Part shown: one piece after another, positions 8,877-17,587 of the stretch
Numbering within the stretch: the stretch's first letter is position 1
Layout of the letters: every line of letters starts with the position of its first letter
Assembly (NCBI RefSeq): GCF_001610875.1
Contig: NZ_CP011272.1
Location: 5,933,988-5,997,987, forward strand
Reading direction: 5' to 3'
DNA length: 64,000 nucleotides
From: Pirellula sp. SH-Sr6A
GTDB taxonomy: Bacteria; Planctomycetota; Planctomycetia; Pirellulales; Pirellulaceae
Program-made: the position numbers and the translations under genes
Notes under the pieces: generated by a model
Told to the model about the DNA's origin: nothing
The model's input: the letters and a program-made list of their open reading frames with translations, nothing else
The model's database searches: none

Positions 8877-10718
8877 TTGTCGGTTATCCCAGAAGAAAAA
8901 TCAAGTTGGTTTCCCATGAGGTTTGTCCCCAGAAACGCCATCGCGAATCTGAAGTTCCACCCGCACGAATTGCTTTTTCTCGATTGCTGGTATGGGCTTA
9001 CGCACGAAAAGTCCCTCGATTCTTACCGGGTCAAATGCTTGAACGCACGTACGGTTGTTCACGAGCTTTGCGATGAAATCTCGAAAGGGCGCATCGACCA
9101 ACCGGAGTTTCAAGGTCTTTGCAGTGAAGCACTTGCGATTCTGCAAGGCGACCCAGCTATTAGTCCTTCGTTCTCACGCGGTTTCGCCGCAATCAAGCCA
9201 TTCCTAGAATCACCGCCCCACCTCGCCGGCAGCAACGACAAAAAGGAAAAGGAGAGTCAGGAGAACCAAAAAAAGCTAAAGGAGATGATGTTTGCAGCAA
9301 CGGACTTGCTTGCGGCGCTCGAGTCCCGCTACTTCTCAACGGCCTGCAATCGACTAGTTGAATCACTCTCAAAGCCCGAGATAAAGCATATCGCTCCGCT
9401 CACCGGCACAGTGGTCAGCGATCTGGTCTCACGCGGATGGGAACTTGGCGAGTTATTTCGATGGCATCGAAAATTCCTGGTTGCTGACGGTCGCACGTTT
9501 TCAGAAAACCTCGAATTCTTGATCGAGTGCCTAAAACGACCACCCACTGAGTTCAGAGTCACGCTCCGTATCAGTGGCGGAAACAACCTACGACAACTTA
9601 CAGAATTTCGGAGCTTTTCCCTTTCTTCGCAGAGTCACATACAACCAGACCACGAATACCAAAAACGCTTCGTATCAGAGGATGGCTATACGGTATTTGC
9701 GGAAGGAACGTTTATGTCTGTCGATTTTCTGTCGGCAGCTATCCAGGCTCGCGATGCAATTGAGCCCCTTCTCGATTCATTGCGATTCGAGTTCGAACCG
9801 GGATTATTGAGCATCGACCGGCAGGCGTTTGTGACGCGAAACGTTGATGCGAAAAGAATGCTTGTTCACGTCGACAATCCAGTTCCCAATCCAGTCGACA
9901 AGCTGGATGAGGAGAGTTTCAAGAGCTTTTCCGCACGACTTGCGACGGTGCTCGCCTCGTCGAGGATTGATACCGAATCAAAGAATCGGATTGAGACCGC
10001 GCTTCGGAGATACCGGTTCGGTCGAGACAGTCACAATTACTCCGACAAGTTTCTACATTGGTGGATGGGCCTGGAAGCGCTGACCAGCGTAGGAGGCGTC
10101 AGAATCGGCCGTACCGTAGCCGACAATGTCAAGCACGTCATGCTGTGCGGATACTTGTTTCGCATCCTTCGCGACCTGCTGATTACTCTGAAGTATTTAC
10201 GGATCGAGTGGCATTCCGATTTCCAGGCTGTAGTGCCGGTTGACAGCTTCACCGAGGTCGATGTTCCGGGATTGATTCGAATCATTCGGGACAAGCCGCT
10301 TGCTAAGCGTCTCTGGGAGTCCATCTCAAACTGCTGCTACGTCGCGGACCGGGGACGACAGGTTACCGAGTGGATAACTGAGCCAGTAAAGACTGAGAGT
10401 CAGTTGAGCGCTCATTTGCAAAGGCTGAACTGGCATGTTGATCGCCTTTACCGAATTCGCTGTTGTCTAGTGCATGGCTCACCTGTGCGGTTTCGCCTCG
10501 CACTCTATTCCGCCAATCTTGAGTTCTACCTGAAACAAATCTTGGTGTTCACATTGAACGAAATGGCGAGGCACGAGCACATCACCGATTTAACTAGCTT
10601 GTATCAACGCAATGCCGTGTTGTGGCAACGGCGACTCAAGGACCTTACGGATGCCAGATCCGCAAACGATCAAACCATTGACGAGGCTGTCTTCGCTTCC
10701 GTGGTAACACTAGAGTAG
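8877..10718 (+). CDS. HEPN-type (Apea-like) domain protein inside the defence operon
   Basis: A protein of about 613 residues with no family match I can name over most of its length. The C-terminal third shows an Apea-like HEPN pattern: FLHWWMGLEALTS near residues 392-404, then RCCLVHG, where Arg528 and His533 make an RX4H motif typical of HEPN ribonucleases. A short lysine/glutamate-rich linker is at about 122-142. The start is uncertain: the TTG at 8877 gives the longest frame and the ATG at 8916 gives 600 residues. It sits between the helicase and the first methylase. HEPN proteins are common toxic RNases of abortive-infection systems, so an effector role is plausible but inferred. Confidence 0.7.
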   Translation: MSVIPEEKSSWFPMRFVPRNAIANLKFHPHELLFLDCWYGLTHEKSLDSYRVKCLNARTVVHELCDEISKGRIDQPEFQGLCSEALAILQGDPAISPSFSRGFAAIKPFLESPPHLAGSNDKKEKESQENQKKLKEMMFAATDLLAALESRYFSTACNRLVESLSKPEIKHIAPLTGTVVSDLVSRGWELGELFRWHRKFLVADGRTFSENLEFLIECLKRPPTEFRVTLRISGGNNLRQLTEFRSFSLSSQSHIQPDHEYQKRFVSEDGYTVFAEGTFMSVDFLSAAIQARDAIEPLLDSLRFEFEPGLLSIDRQAFVTRNVDAKRMLVHVDNPVPNPVDKLDEESFKSFSARLATVLASSRIDTESKNRIETALRRYRFGRDSHNYSDKFLHWWMGLEALTSVGGVRIGRTVADNVKHVMLCGYLFRILRDLLITLKYLRIEWHSDFQAVVPVDSFTEVDVPGLIRIIRDKPLAKRLWESISNCCYVADRGRQVTEWITEPVKTESQLSAHLQRLNWHVDRLYRIRCCLVHGSPVRFRLALYSANLEFYLKQILVFTLNEMARHEHITDLTSLYQRNAVLWQRRLKDLTDARSANDQTIDEAVFASVVTLE

Positions 10719-10732
10719 GAACTAAACTGACA

Positions 10733-13700
10733 GTGAATCAATATCCTAAACGTCTCATCGAAGTCGATCTTCCTATTGCCCGCATCTCGGCCCATGCTCG
10801 TCGGGAGAAGTCGATTCGCCACGGTCATATTTCAACGCTACACATTTGGTGGGCAAGGCGGCCCTTGGCCGCATGTCGAGCCGTAATTTGTGCCTCCCTT
10901 TGGCCGGACCCGGCAGATCCATTATGTCCACCTTCCTTTCGGACGGCCGCGGTGGAGGCTCTAACAGCGTTTGCCAAGCGAGTCAATCCAGAGCGAATTA
11001 CCGCCGAGATGCGCCAACTACAGGAGACTCTGTCCGAAGAATCGCGAGGACGGTGGGAAGGGATCGCAGGTGGAAAGTTTAGCTTCGACGCCTCAAGTCC
11101 CGAGGATATGGTAGTACTACGTCTTGCCTTGTTGGACTTCGTTGCTGACTTTGCCAACTGGGACAACTCCACAGTTCCAGCATTTTTGGAGACAAGTCGA
11201 GCGTTGACTCAAGCGGCTCACGAGGCTCTCGGGGGAGTTTCAGGGACGAGACCGCTGTTAGTCGATCCGTTCGCCGGAGGTGGATCGATTCCACTTGAAG
11301 CATTGAGAGTGGGTGCCGACGCCTTTGGTAGCGACCTTAATCCGGTTCCACAGCTCTTAAATAAAATAATCCTTGAGTACTTACCTAAGTATGGCGAGAA
11401 ACTCGCTGACGAAGTGAGCAAGCAAGGAGCCAGAGTAAAGATTGCAGTTCAAAAGTCACTCTCCACATTTTATCCAGTCGATTCAGACGGAGCGAATCCA
11501 ATTGCATATATCTGGGCAAGGACAGTCAAGTGCGAGGGGCCTGCTTGTGGTGCCGAGATTCCTCTGATCCGGTCTATGTGGTTGTCGAAGAAAGGAGTCC
11601 GTCCGGTTGCACTGCAGTTGATTCCAAATCAATCCCATTCTCGCATAGACTTTCGAATCATCGTGAAAACTCGTGACGGCTGGGTCTGGCAAGATTCCCC
11701 GTCCTCGCGTGTTTTGAATCCGATGTTTGAAGGCACCATGAAGCGTAGTTCGGCAACATGCCCTTGCTGCGGATATACGACACCAGCAAACAATGTTAAA
11801 GAGCAGTTGGCACTGCGGCGAGGCGGAGCCAATGATGCCAGATTAGTTTGCATTGTGACTGTCAAAACAGGTGTCGTTGGAAGATCTTTTCGGTTGCCAA
11901 CGGTCAAAGACCTGCAGGCCATCGATGCTGCAGGCAATGAAATTGCACGACTCGATGAGGTCAAAGGCGAAGGAGAGATACCGAGTGAAGATCTTCCTTA
12001 TTTACGAAGCATTTTCAATATCCATTTGCTCGGTGTTCACAAATGGAGATACTTGTTCTCCAATAGACAGCTGCTCGCGCTCCTTACATTTGTCCGCGAG
12101 ATCAAAAAATGCTATGCGGCAATTGATTCGGACGACCATGAATTTCGATTAGCTGTGATAAGCTGTCTTGCATTGACTTTGAGTAAGTTGACCGACTTGG
12201 CAAACAGCCTCTGCGCTTGGGAACCGAATGTTGTAACAGTTCAGCATCTCTTCGGACGCCAGGCGATGGGAATCGTCTGGGATTTTGCCGAAGGCAACCC
12301 AATAGGTGCATCGCGAGGCAGTTGGGATGTCTATCATGACAACACAGTATTTGTATTGCGAGAGTACTCAAACAAGTGGCATATAGGGCATTCTGAAGCA
12401 GCGTCCGCCGATAAACATCCATTACCTAACGATTCAGTAGATTTATTTGTTACTGATCCTCCATACTACGATGCCGTTCCTTATGCTGACTTGTCTGACT
12501 TCTTTTACGTATGGCTTAAACGAATTCTTGTCGATTGGATGCCATCAACATTCTGCACTGAGCTTACACCAAAGAAGCAGGAAATCGTCCAGCTCTCCGA
12601 ACGCAATCCAAAATATTCATACAAGACAAAGGAAAATTTTGAGAGGCTAATGACCGCTGCTATGGCAGAAGGACGAAGAGTTCTAAGGCCGGAGGGGGTC
12701 GGAGTAATTGTATTTGCACACAAAACAACTACAGGGTGGGAAACTCAGTTACAATCATTGATAGCCGCCGGTTGGATGATTACGGCCTCTTGGCCAATCG
12801 ATACGGAACTAGCAACCAGACTGCGTGGAATGAATTCGGCAGTGCTCGCTTCCTCCGTCCATCTTGTCTGCCGACCTCGGGAAACAATTGAGGGTGCTCT
12901 CGTTCAATCCATTGGCGAGTGGAGGGATATCCTTGCCGAGTTGCCGAGGCGTATTCACGAATGGATGCCGCGATTGGCCGCCGAAGGAGTCGTTGGAGCT
13001 GATGCGATTTTCGCTTGTCTTGGGCCAGCGTTGGAAGTGTTCAGTCGCTATAGCCGCGTTGAGAAAGCAAACGGTGAAACTGCAACTCTTCGGGAATACC
13101 TCGAACACGTTTGGGCCGCTGTTTCCTCTGAAGCGCTTGCGCTGATCTTCAAGGATGTGAGTGCTGCTGGTTTGGAACCAGACGCTAGGTTAACTGCTAT
13201 GTGGTTGTGGACGATCGGCGGTGGAGCGAGTAGCTACGGAAAGAAGTCCGGTAATGATGAAGTAGATGAAAGTCTCGACGAAGAGACCGGTGACGACGAG
13301 GAAAATTCTACGAAAGCAGGAAAATCAAAAGTCGCAAGTGGTCTTGTACTTGAGTACGATGCCGCTCGCAAAATTGCTCAGGGACTAGGTATTCACCTTG
13401 AGCAATCTGAGTCACTTGTTGAAGTAAAAGGTGATAAAGCAAGGTTGATTCCCGTTGCAGAACGGACAACATACTTATTCGGTAAAGGGACGACCGTAAC
13501 AACGTATGGACCTAGTCGTAAAAAGAAGCTCAAGCAGCGGTCGTTGTTTGAAGAACTTGGCGAAATCGAGGCAGCGGAAGCTGGTTGGATTGACCTGCAA
13601 GGTCCTACGCCTGGCACCACCGTACTTGATCGTGTTCACCAGGCTATGATTCTGTTCGCGGGTAACCGTGGAGAACTGTTGAAGCGATTCCTTGTAGAAG

Positions 13701-13828
13701 ACGGGGTTGGTAAAGACGAGAGGTTCTGGAAGTTGGCTGACAACCTCAACAAGTTATACCCATCCGGAACCGAAGAGCGTCGCTGGGTTGAAGGCGTGTT
13801 GGCTCGGAAGAAAGGATTGGGGCTATGA
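10733..13828 (+). CDS. DUF1156 adenine-specific DNA methylase with zinc ribbon (copy 1)
   Basis: A 1,031-residue DNA methylase of the DUF1156 family, expected to methylate adenine and mark self DNA. The N-terminal DUF1156 signature is KRLIEVDLPIARISAHARREK. The SAM motif DPFAGGGS is at residues 178-185 and the catalytic DPPY at 575-578. Zinc-ribbon cysteines appear as CEGPACG and CPCCG. A conserved C-terminal module includes GPTPGTTVLDRVHQAMILFAGNR in pieces and FWKLADNLNKLYP. The start is GTG. The stop overlaps the start of copy 2 by ATGA, so the two are translationally coupled. Its 5' end is identical to copy 2 over 277 bp. Confidence 0.9.
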   Translation: MNQYPKRLIEVDLPIARISAHARREKSIRHGHISTLHIWWARRPLAACRAVICASLWPDPADPLCPPSFRTAAVEALTAFAKRVNPERITAEMRQLQETLSEESRGRWEGIAGGKFSFDASSPEDMVVLRLALLDFVADFANWDNSTVPAFLETSRALTQAAHEALGGVSGTRPLLVDPFAGGGSIPLEALRVGADAFGSDLNPVPQLLNKIILEYLPKYGEKLADEVSKQGARVKIAVQKSLSTFYPVDSDGANPIAYIWARTVKCEGPACGAEIPLIRSMWLSKKGVRPVALQLIPNQSHSRIDFRIIVKTRDGWVWQDSPSSRVLNPMFEGTMKRSSATCPCCGYTTPANNVKEQLALRRGGANDARLVCIVTVKTGVVGRSFRLPTVKDLQAIDAAGNEIARLDEVKGEGEIPSEDLPYLRSIFNIHLLGVHKWRYLFSNRQLLALLTFVREIKKCYAAIDSDDHEFRLAVISCLALTLSKLTDLANSLCAWEPNVVTVQHLFGRQAMGIVWDFAEGNPIGASRGSWDVYHDNTVFVLREYSNKWHIGHSEAASADKHPLPNDSVDLFVTDPPYYDAVPYADLSDFFYVWLKRILVDWMPSTFCTELTPKKQEIVQLSERNPKYSYKTKENFERLMTAAMAEGRRVLRPEGVGVIVFAHKTTTGWETQLQSLIAAGWMITASWPIDTELATRLRGMNSAVLASSVHLVCRPRETIEGALVQSIGEWRDILAELPRRIHEWMPRLAAEGVVGADAIFACLGPALEVFSRYSRVEKANGETATLREYLEHVWAAVSSEALALIFKDVSAAGLEPDARLTAMWLWTIGGGASSYGKKSGNDEVDESLDEETGDDEENSTKAGKSKVASGLVLEYDAARKIAQGLGIHLEQSESLVEVKGDKARLIPVAERTTYLFGKGTTVTTYGPSRKKKLKQRSLFEELGEIEAAEAGWIDLQGPTPGTTVLDRVHQAMILFAGNRGELLKRFLVEDGVGKDERFWKLADNLNKLYPSGTEERRWVEGVLARKKGLGL

Positions 13829-16800
13829 CTTCCAACCCTTTTCCTAAACGGCTGATCGAAGTTGACCTTCCGATCTCAAAGATCTCGGCCCATGCTCGTC
13901 GGGAGAAGTCGATTCGCCACGGTCATATTTCAACGCTACACATTTGGTGGGCAAGGCGGCCCTTGGCCGCATGTCGAGCCGTAATTTGTGCCTCCCTTTG
14001 GCCGGACCCGGCAGATCCATTATGTCCACCTTCCTTTCGGACGGCCGCGGTGGAGGCTCTAACAGCGTTTGCCAAGCGAGTCAATCCAGAGCGAATTACC
14101 GCCGAGATGCGCCAACTACAGGAGACTCTGTCCGAAGAATCGCGAGGACGGTGGGAAGCCCTGGCGGCCGGTAAATTGTCACTGAATCCGGACGATGCCG
14201 TTGATATGCGCGATCTGCGGATGGCGTTGCTCGACTTCATCGCCGACTTCGCAAATTGGGATAACTCGACAGTTCCTGCATATCTGGAGACAAGTCAAAC
14301 ACTTACTCAAGCAGCTCACGAAGCGTTGGGTGGAGAGCCAGGGACAAGGCCTTTAGTTGTTGATCCTTTTGCAGGTGGCGGTTCGATTCCACTGGAAGCA
14401 TTGCGAGTCGGTGCCGATGCGTTTGCGAGTGACCTCAACCCAGTTCCTGTGCTGCTGAACAAGGTCGTACTCGAGTACATCCCCAAATACGGAATTCGGC
14501 TGGCTGAAGAAGTACGCAAATGGGGAGCGTGGATTAAGGAACATGCAGAAAAGGAACTCGCCGAATTCTATCCCAATGACCCCGACGGCGGGACCCCGAT
14601 CGCATATCTCTGGGCACGGACGATCCTATCGGAGGCACCAGATGCAAATCTTGCACCTGTGGAGGTGCCGCTATTAAGAACGATGTGGCTGTCTAAGCGT
14701 AGAGGGTTCGCATTTGCACTTCGTTGGATTCGGGACAAGCAAGGTAAAGTCGTAACGGACGATGTATTGGTTCAAAGTGGCGACCAACCAAAACGCATAC
14801 GAAGACCACGTCTTGAGATCTTTTCTCCAGTGTCGGATTCAGAGGTAGAGAATGGAACTGTCAAAGGTGGCTCCGCGACATGTCCCGTCTCAGGCTTCAC
14901 TACCTCTGCGGCACGAGTCAAGGAACAGCTGAAGACGCAAAGAGGTGGTGCTCAGTCGGCGAGGCTTTACGCGATGTACGTTGAACGCAGCAGTACGCGT
15001 GGTTTTCGGACTGCAACTTCGACTGACTTGACTTTATTTCATTCAGCCACACGGGCTTCGGAAGAAGTCTTGAGAAAAAACCCAGATGCTTTTCCTATCG
15101 AAAATATTAACCCAATTCGTCCCTACAAGAATTCACGAGGGCTGAGTGCCGTCACACGAATCGGCTGTATTACATTCAGCGACTTGTACAATCGACGTCA
15201 AGCGCTTGCGATTCATACGTTGTATGAGGCGTTGACAAAGATTGAAGATCTTGACCACGGATTAGAAACTGACTTACTCAAGGCTGTGCAAGTCGCCCTA
15301 GCATTTGCGATCAACCGATCAGTCTCCCAAAACACTTCAATGTCGAGATGGGATGCAAGCCGACTGACAATCAAAGGCGCATTTTCAAAACAGGCTCTTG
15401 CTGTCGTATGGGACTTTGCCGAGGCAAATCCATTCTCCGGTGGATCCGCAGATTGGGATGGCGCGATTGCATGGGTTACAAAGTTCATATATGCAAATAG
15501 TATCCTTTCATCGCCTGGTACTGTTGTACGCTCATCTGCGACGAGAAGTATTCTTCCAACTGATTCAGCGGCAGCACTCGTTACTGATCCACCATATTTC
15601 GCAGCCATTCCATATGCTGATCTCTCAGATTTCTTTTACGTTTGGTTCCGTCGCGGACTTCGCGACGTATTTGGCGAACTCTTCAAATCGTCGTTGAGTG
15701 AAAAAGATGACGAATTGATTGTCACAAATGCGCAGAAAGGGCCAGGGGGGCGGCAAAAGGATGACATGTTTTTTCGCGAGGGAATGGCAACTGCCTTGAG
15801 GACTGCACGAGATTGCGTTCTACCCTCAGGTATCGGTGTAGTAGTATATGCTGAAGGGACGACCGCAGGTTGGGAGGCAATATTGGGAGCAATTATCGAT
15901 GCCGAATGGATGGTGACTTCGTCATGGCCCATCGATACTGAAATGACAAACCGCACGCAAGCGCACGAGTCCGCATCGCTTCAGTCGTCTATTCATATCA
16001 TCTGCCGACCACGTGAGGACGCTAGCGGAGCGGTAACTCAAAAAGTCGGTGAATGGCGAGATGTGCTCCGGGAATTGCCGATTCGGATCCATGAATGGAT
16101 GCCTCGCTTAGCAGCCGAAGGAGTGGTGGGCGCGGATGCGATCTTTGCGTGCCTAGGACCGGCATTGGAAGTTTTCAGCCGGTATTCTCGCGTTGAGAAA
16201 GCCAACGGTGAGACGGCGACGCTCCGAGAGTATCTGGAACACGTCTGGGGAACGGTTTCTTCCGAAGCTCTCTCATTGATCTTCAAAGACGCAAATGCGG
16301 CCGGGCTGGAACCCGATGCTCGCCTGTCCGCCATGTGGCTTTGGACAATCGGCGGTGGATCCTCCAAAGAAGGTAAAAAACCAAAAGCGAACAGCGAGGA
16401 AGCCGACGATTCAGACGATGCCTCGGACGATGACGACGATTTGTCATCGGGTAGCAAAGGCAAGTCGACAGGTGGGTTTGTGCTGGAATTCGATGCGGCT
16501 CGCAAGATCGCTCAGGGATTGGGGGTGGATTTGGAGCAATGCGAATCGTTGGTGGAAGTCAAAGGCGACAAAGCCCGATTGCTCCCCGTCGCTGAGCGGA
16601 AAACGTACTTGTTCGGACAAGAAGCTCAGGCAGGTAATTTCGGGATAGGACGTCGGAAAAAGATGCAACAGAAAACTCTGTTTGCAGAACTCGACGAAAT
16701 CGAAGCCGCAGAAGCAGGCTGGATCGATCTGAAAGGGCCCACGCCCGGCACCACCGTACTTGATCGTGTTCACCAGGCAATGATTCTTTTCGCAGGAAAC

Positions 16801-16962
16801 CGGGGAGAACTGCTGAAGCGATTCCTTGTAGAAGACGGTGTTGGCAAAGACGAGAGGTTTTGGAAGTTAGCGGATAACCTCAATAAGCTTTACCCGCCAG
16901 CAACCGACGAACGCCGCTGGGTCGAAGGCGTGTTGGCTCGGAAGAAAGGGTTAGGGCTCTAG
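13825..16962 (+). CDS. DUF1156 DNA methylase (copy 2, zinc-ribbon cysteines lost)
   Basis: A 1,045-residue paralogue of the preceding gene with the same domain order: DUF1156 N-terminus, DPFAGGGS, a DPPY box (TDPPYFAAIPYADLSDFF) and the conserved C-terminal module. It lacks the cysteines that form the zinc ribbon in copy 1: CPCCG is CPVSG here, and CEGPACG is replaced by a segment without cysteine. An acidic linker rich in Asp and Ser lies near residues 855-880. The pair may form a heterodimer or recognise different strands or sites. Overlap with copy 1 and a 3-bp gap to the next gene show one operon. Confidence 0.9.
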   Translation: MTSNPFPKRLIEVDLPISKISAHARREKSIRHGHISTLHIWWARRPLAACRAVICASLWPDPADPLCPPSFRTAAVEALTAFAKRVNPERITAEMRQLQETLSEESRGRWEALAAGKLSLNPDDAVDMRDLRMALLDFIADFANWDNSTVPAYLETSQTLTQAAHEALGGEPGTRPLVVDPFAGGGSIPLEALRVGADAFASDLNPVPVLLNKVVLEYIPKYGIRLAEEVRKWGAWIKEHAEKELAEFYPNDPDGGTPIAYLWARTILSEAPDANLAPVEVPLLRTMWLSKRRGFAFALRWIRDKQGKVVTDDVLVQSGDQPKRIRRPRLEIFSPVSDSEVENGTVKGGSATCPVSGFTTSAARVKEQLKTQRGGAQSARLYAMYVERSSTRGFRTATSTDLTLFHSATRASEEVLRKNPDAFPIENINPIRPYKNSRGLSAVTRIGCITFSDLYNRRQALAIHTLYEALTKIEDLDHGLETDLLKAVQVALAFAINRSVSQNTSMSRWDASRLTIKGAFSKQALAVVWDFAEANPFSGGSADWDGAIAWVTKFIYANSILSSPGTVVRSSATRSILPTDSAAALVTDPPYFAAIPYADLSDFFYVWFRRGLRDVFGELFKSSLSEKDDELIVTNAQKGPGGRQKDDMFFREGMATALRTARDCVLPSGIGVVVYAEGTTAGWEAILGAIIDAEWMVTSSWPIDTEMTNRTQAHESASLQSSIHIICRPREDASGAVTQKVGEWRDVLRELPIRIHEWMPRLAAEGVVGADAIFACLGPALEVFSRYSRVEKANGETATLREYLEHVWGTVSSEALSLIFKDANAAGLEPDARLSAMWLWTIGGGSSKEGKKPKANSEEADDSDDASDDDDDLSSGSKGKSTGGFVLEFDAARKIAQGLGVDLEQCESLVEVKGDKARLLPVAERKTYLFGQEAQAGNFGIGRRKKMQQKTLFAELDEIEAAEAGWIDLKGPTPGTTVLDRVHQAMILFAGNRGELLKRFLVEDGVGKDERFWKLADNLNKLYPPATDERRWVEGVLARKKGLGL

Positions 16963-16965
16963 CGG

Positions 16966-17559
16966 ATGTCGCAAACCAGTCTATTTGATCTTTGGCGAAC
17001 TTCCTTTTTGCACGTTGTTCAAGAGCAAGAAATTGCTGCGAATCTCAAGGCAGCTTCCCTTAATGAGGACCTCAAGAATTGGACGAGTTGTTTAACTTCC
17101 GCAGTTGTCACCTCCTGCCAAAAGTCAGGTTGGCTCGCTGCAGCAAAAGGACACAAGCTTGATGAGCTACCTCAGGCCGGACAAGAGTATTTAAGTATTG
17201 ATGTGATGGCATTCGCATCTTCGCCGGCGATCGGTCGTTGGAAACTACCAATTGCGGCTTTCGAATTAGAGAATCACCGAACAGATGCTCGCGTCGGATA
17301 TTCGCTTTGGAAGGTACTCTGTTTGCGTACGGAACTGCGAGTGGTGTTCGCATTTCGTCGTGACTGGGAGGAAAGCCGTCGTTCGGTTGACGCGATTTGT
17401 CGCGATGTAGTTGGCAGTCTCTCAGTCCCGGAACGAGTCGCGGTGACCGGTAACACTGTGCTAGTTATTGGCAATCGAGGGGGGGGAGAGACCTTCCCCT
17501 GGGGATATTTCAAGATGTGGCTGCTCGACCCAAAGGTGGGGCGGTTCGAGAAGATCTAG
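16966..17559 (+). CDS. Small uncharacterised protein, possible nuclease-like fold
   Basis: A 197-residue protein I do not recognise with certainty. The middle has a SID (Asp79) followed by strand-like AAFELEN (Glu100, Glu102) and then VGYSLWKVLCLRTELRVVFAFR. This order resembles a degenerate PD-(D/E)xK core but lacks a clear lysine. It begins 3 bp after the second methylase and ends 28 bp before the DUF499 ATPase, so it is part of the defence operon. It could be a small subunit or a nuclease; the assignment is weak. Confidence 0.55.
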   Translation: MSQTSLFDLWRTSFLHVVQEQEIAANLKAASLNEDLKNWTSCLTSAVVTSCQKSGWLAAAKGHKLDELPQAGQEYLSIDVMAFASSPAIGRWKLPIAAFELENHRTDARVGYSLWKVLCLRTELRVVFAFRRDWEESRRSVDAICRDVVGSLSVPERVAVTGNTVLVIGNRGGGETFPWGYFKMWLLDPKVGRFEKI

Positions 17560-17587
17560 TAACAGCCGTGAGGCAAAAGGCGTTTTT

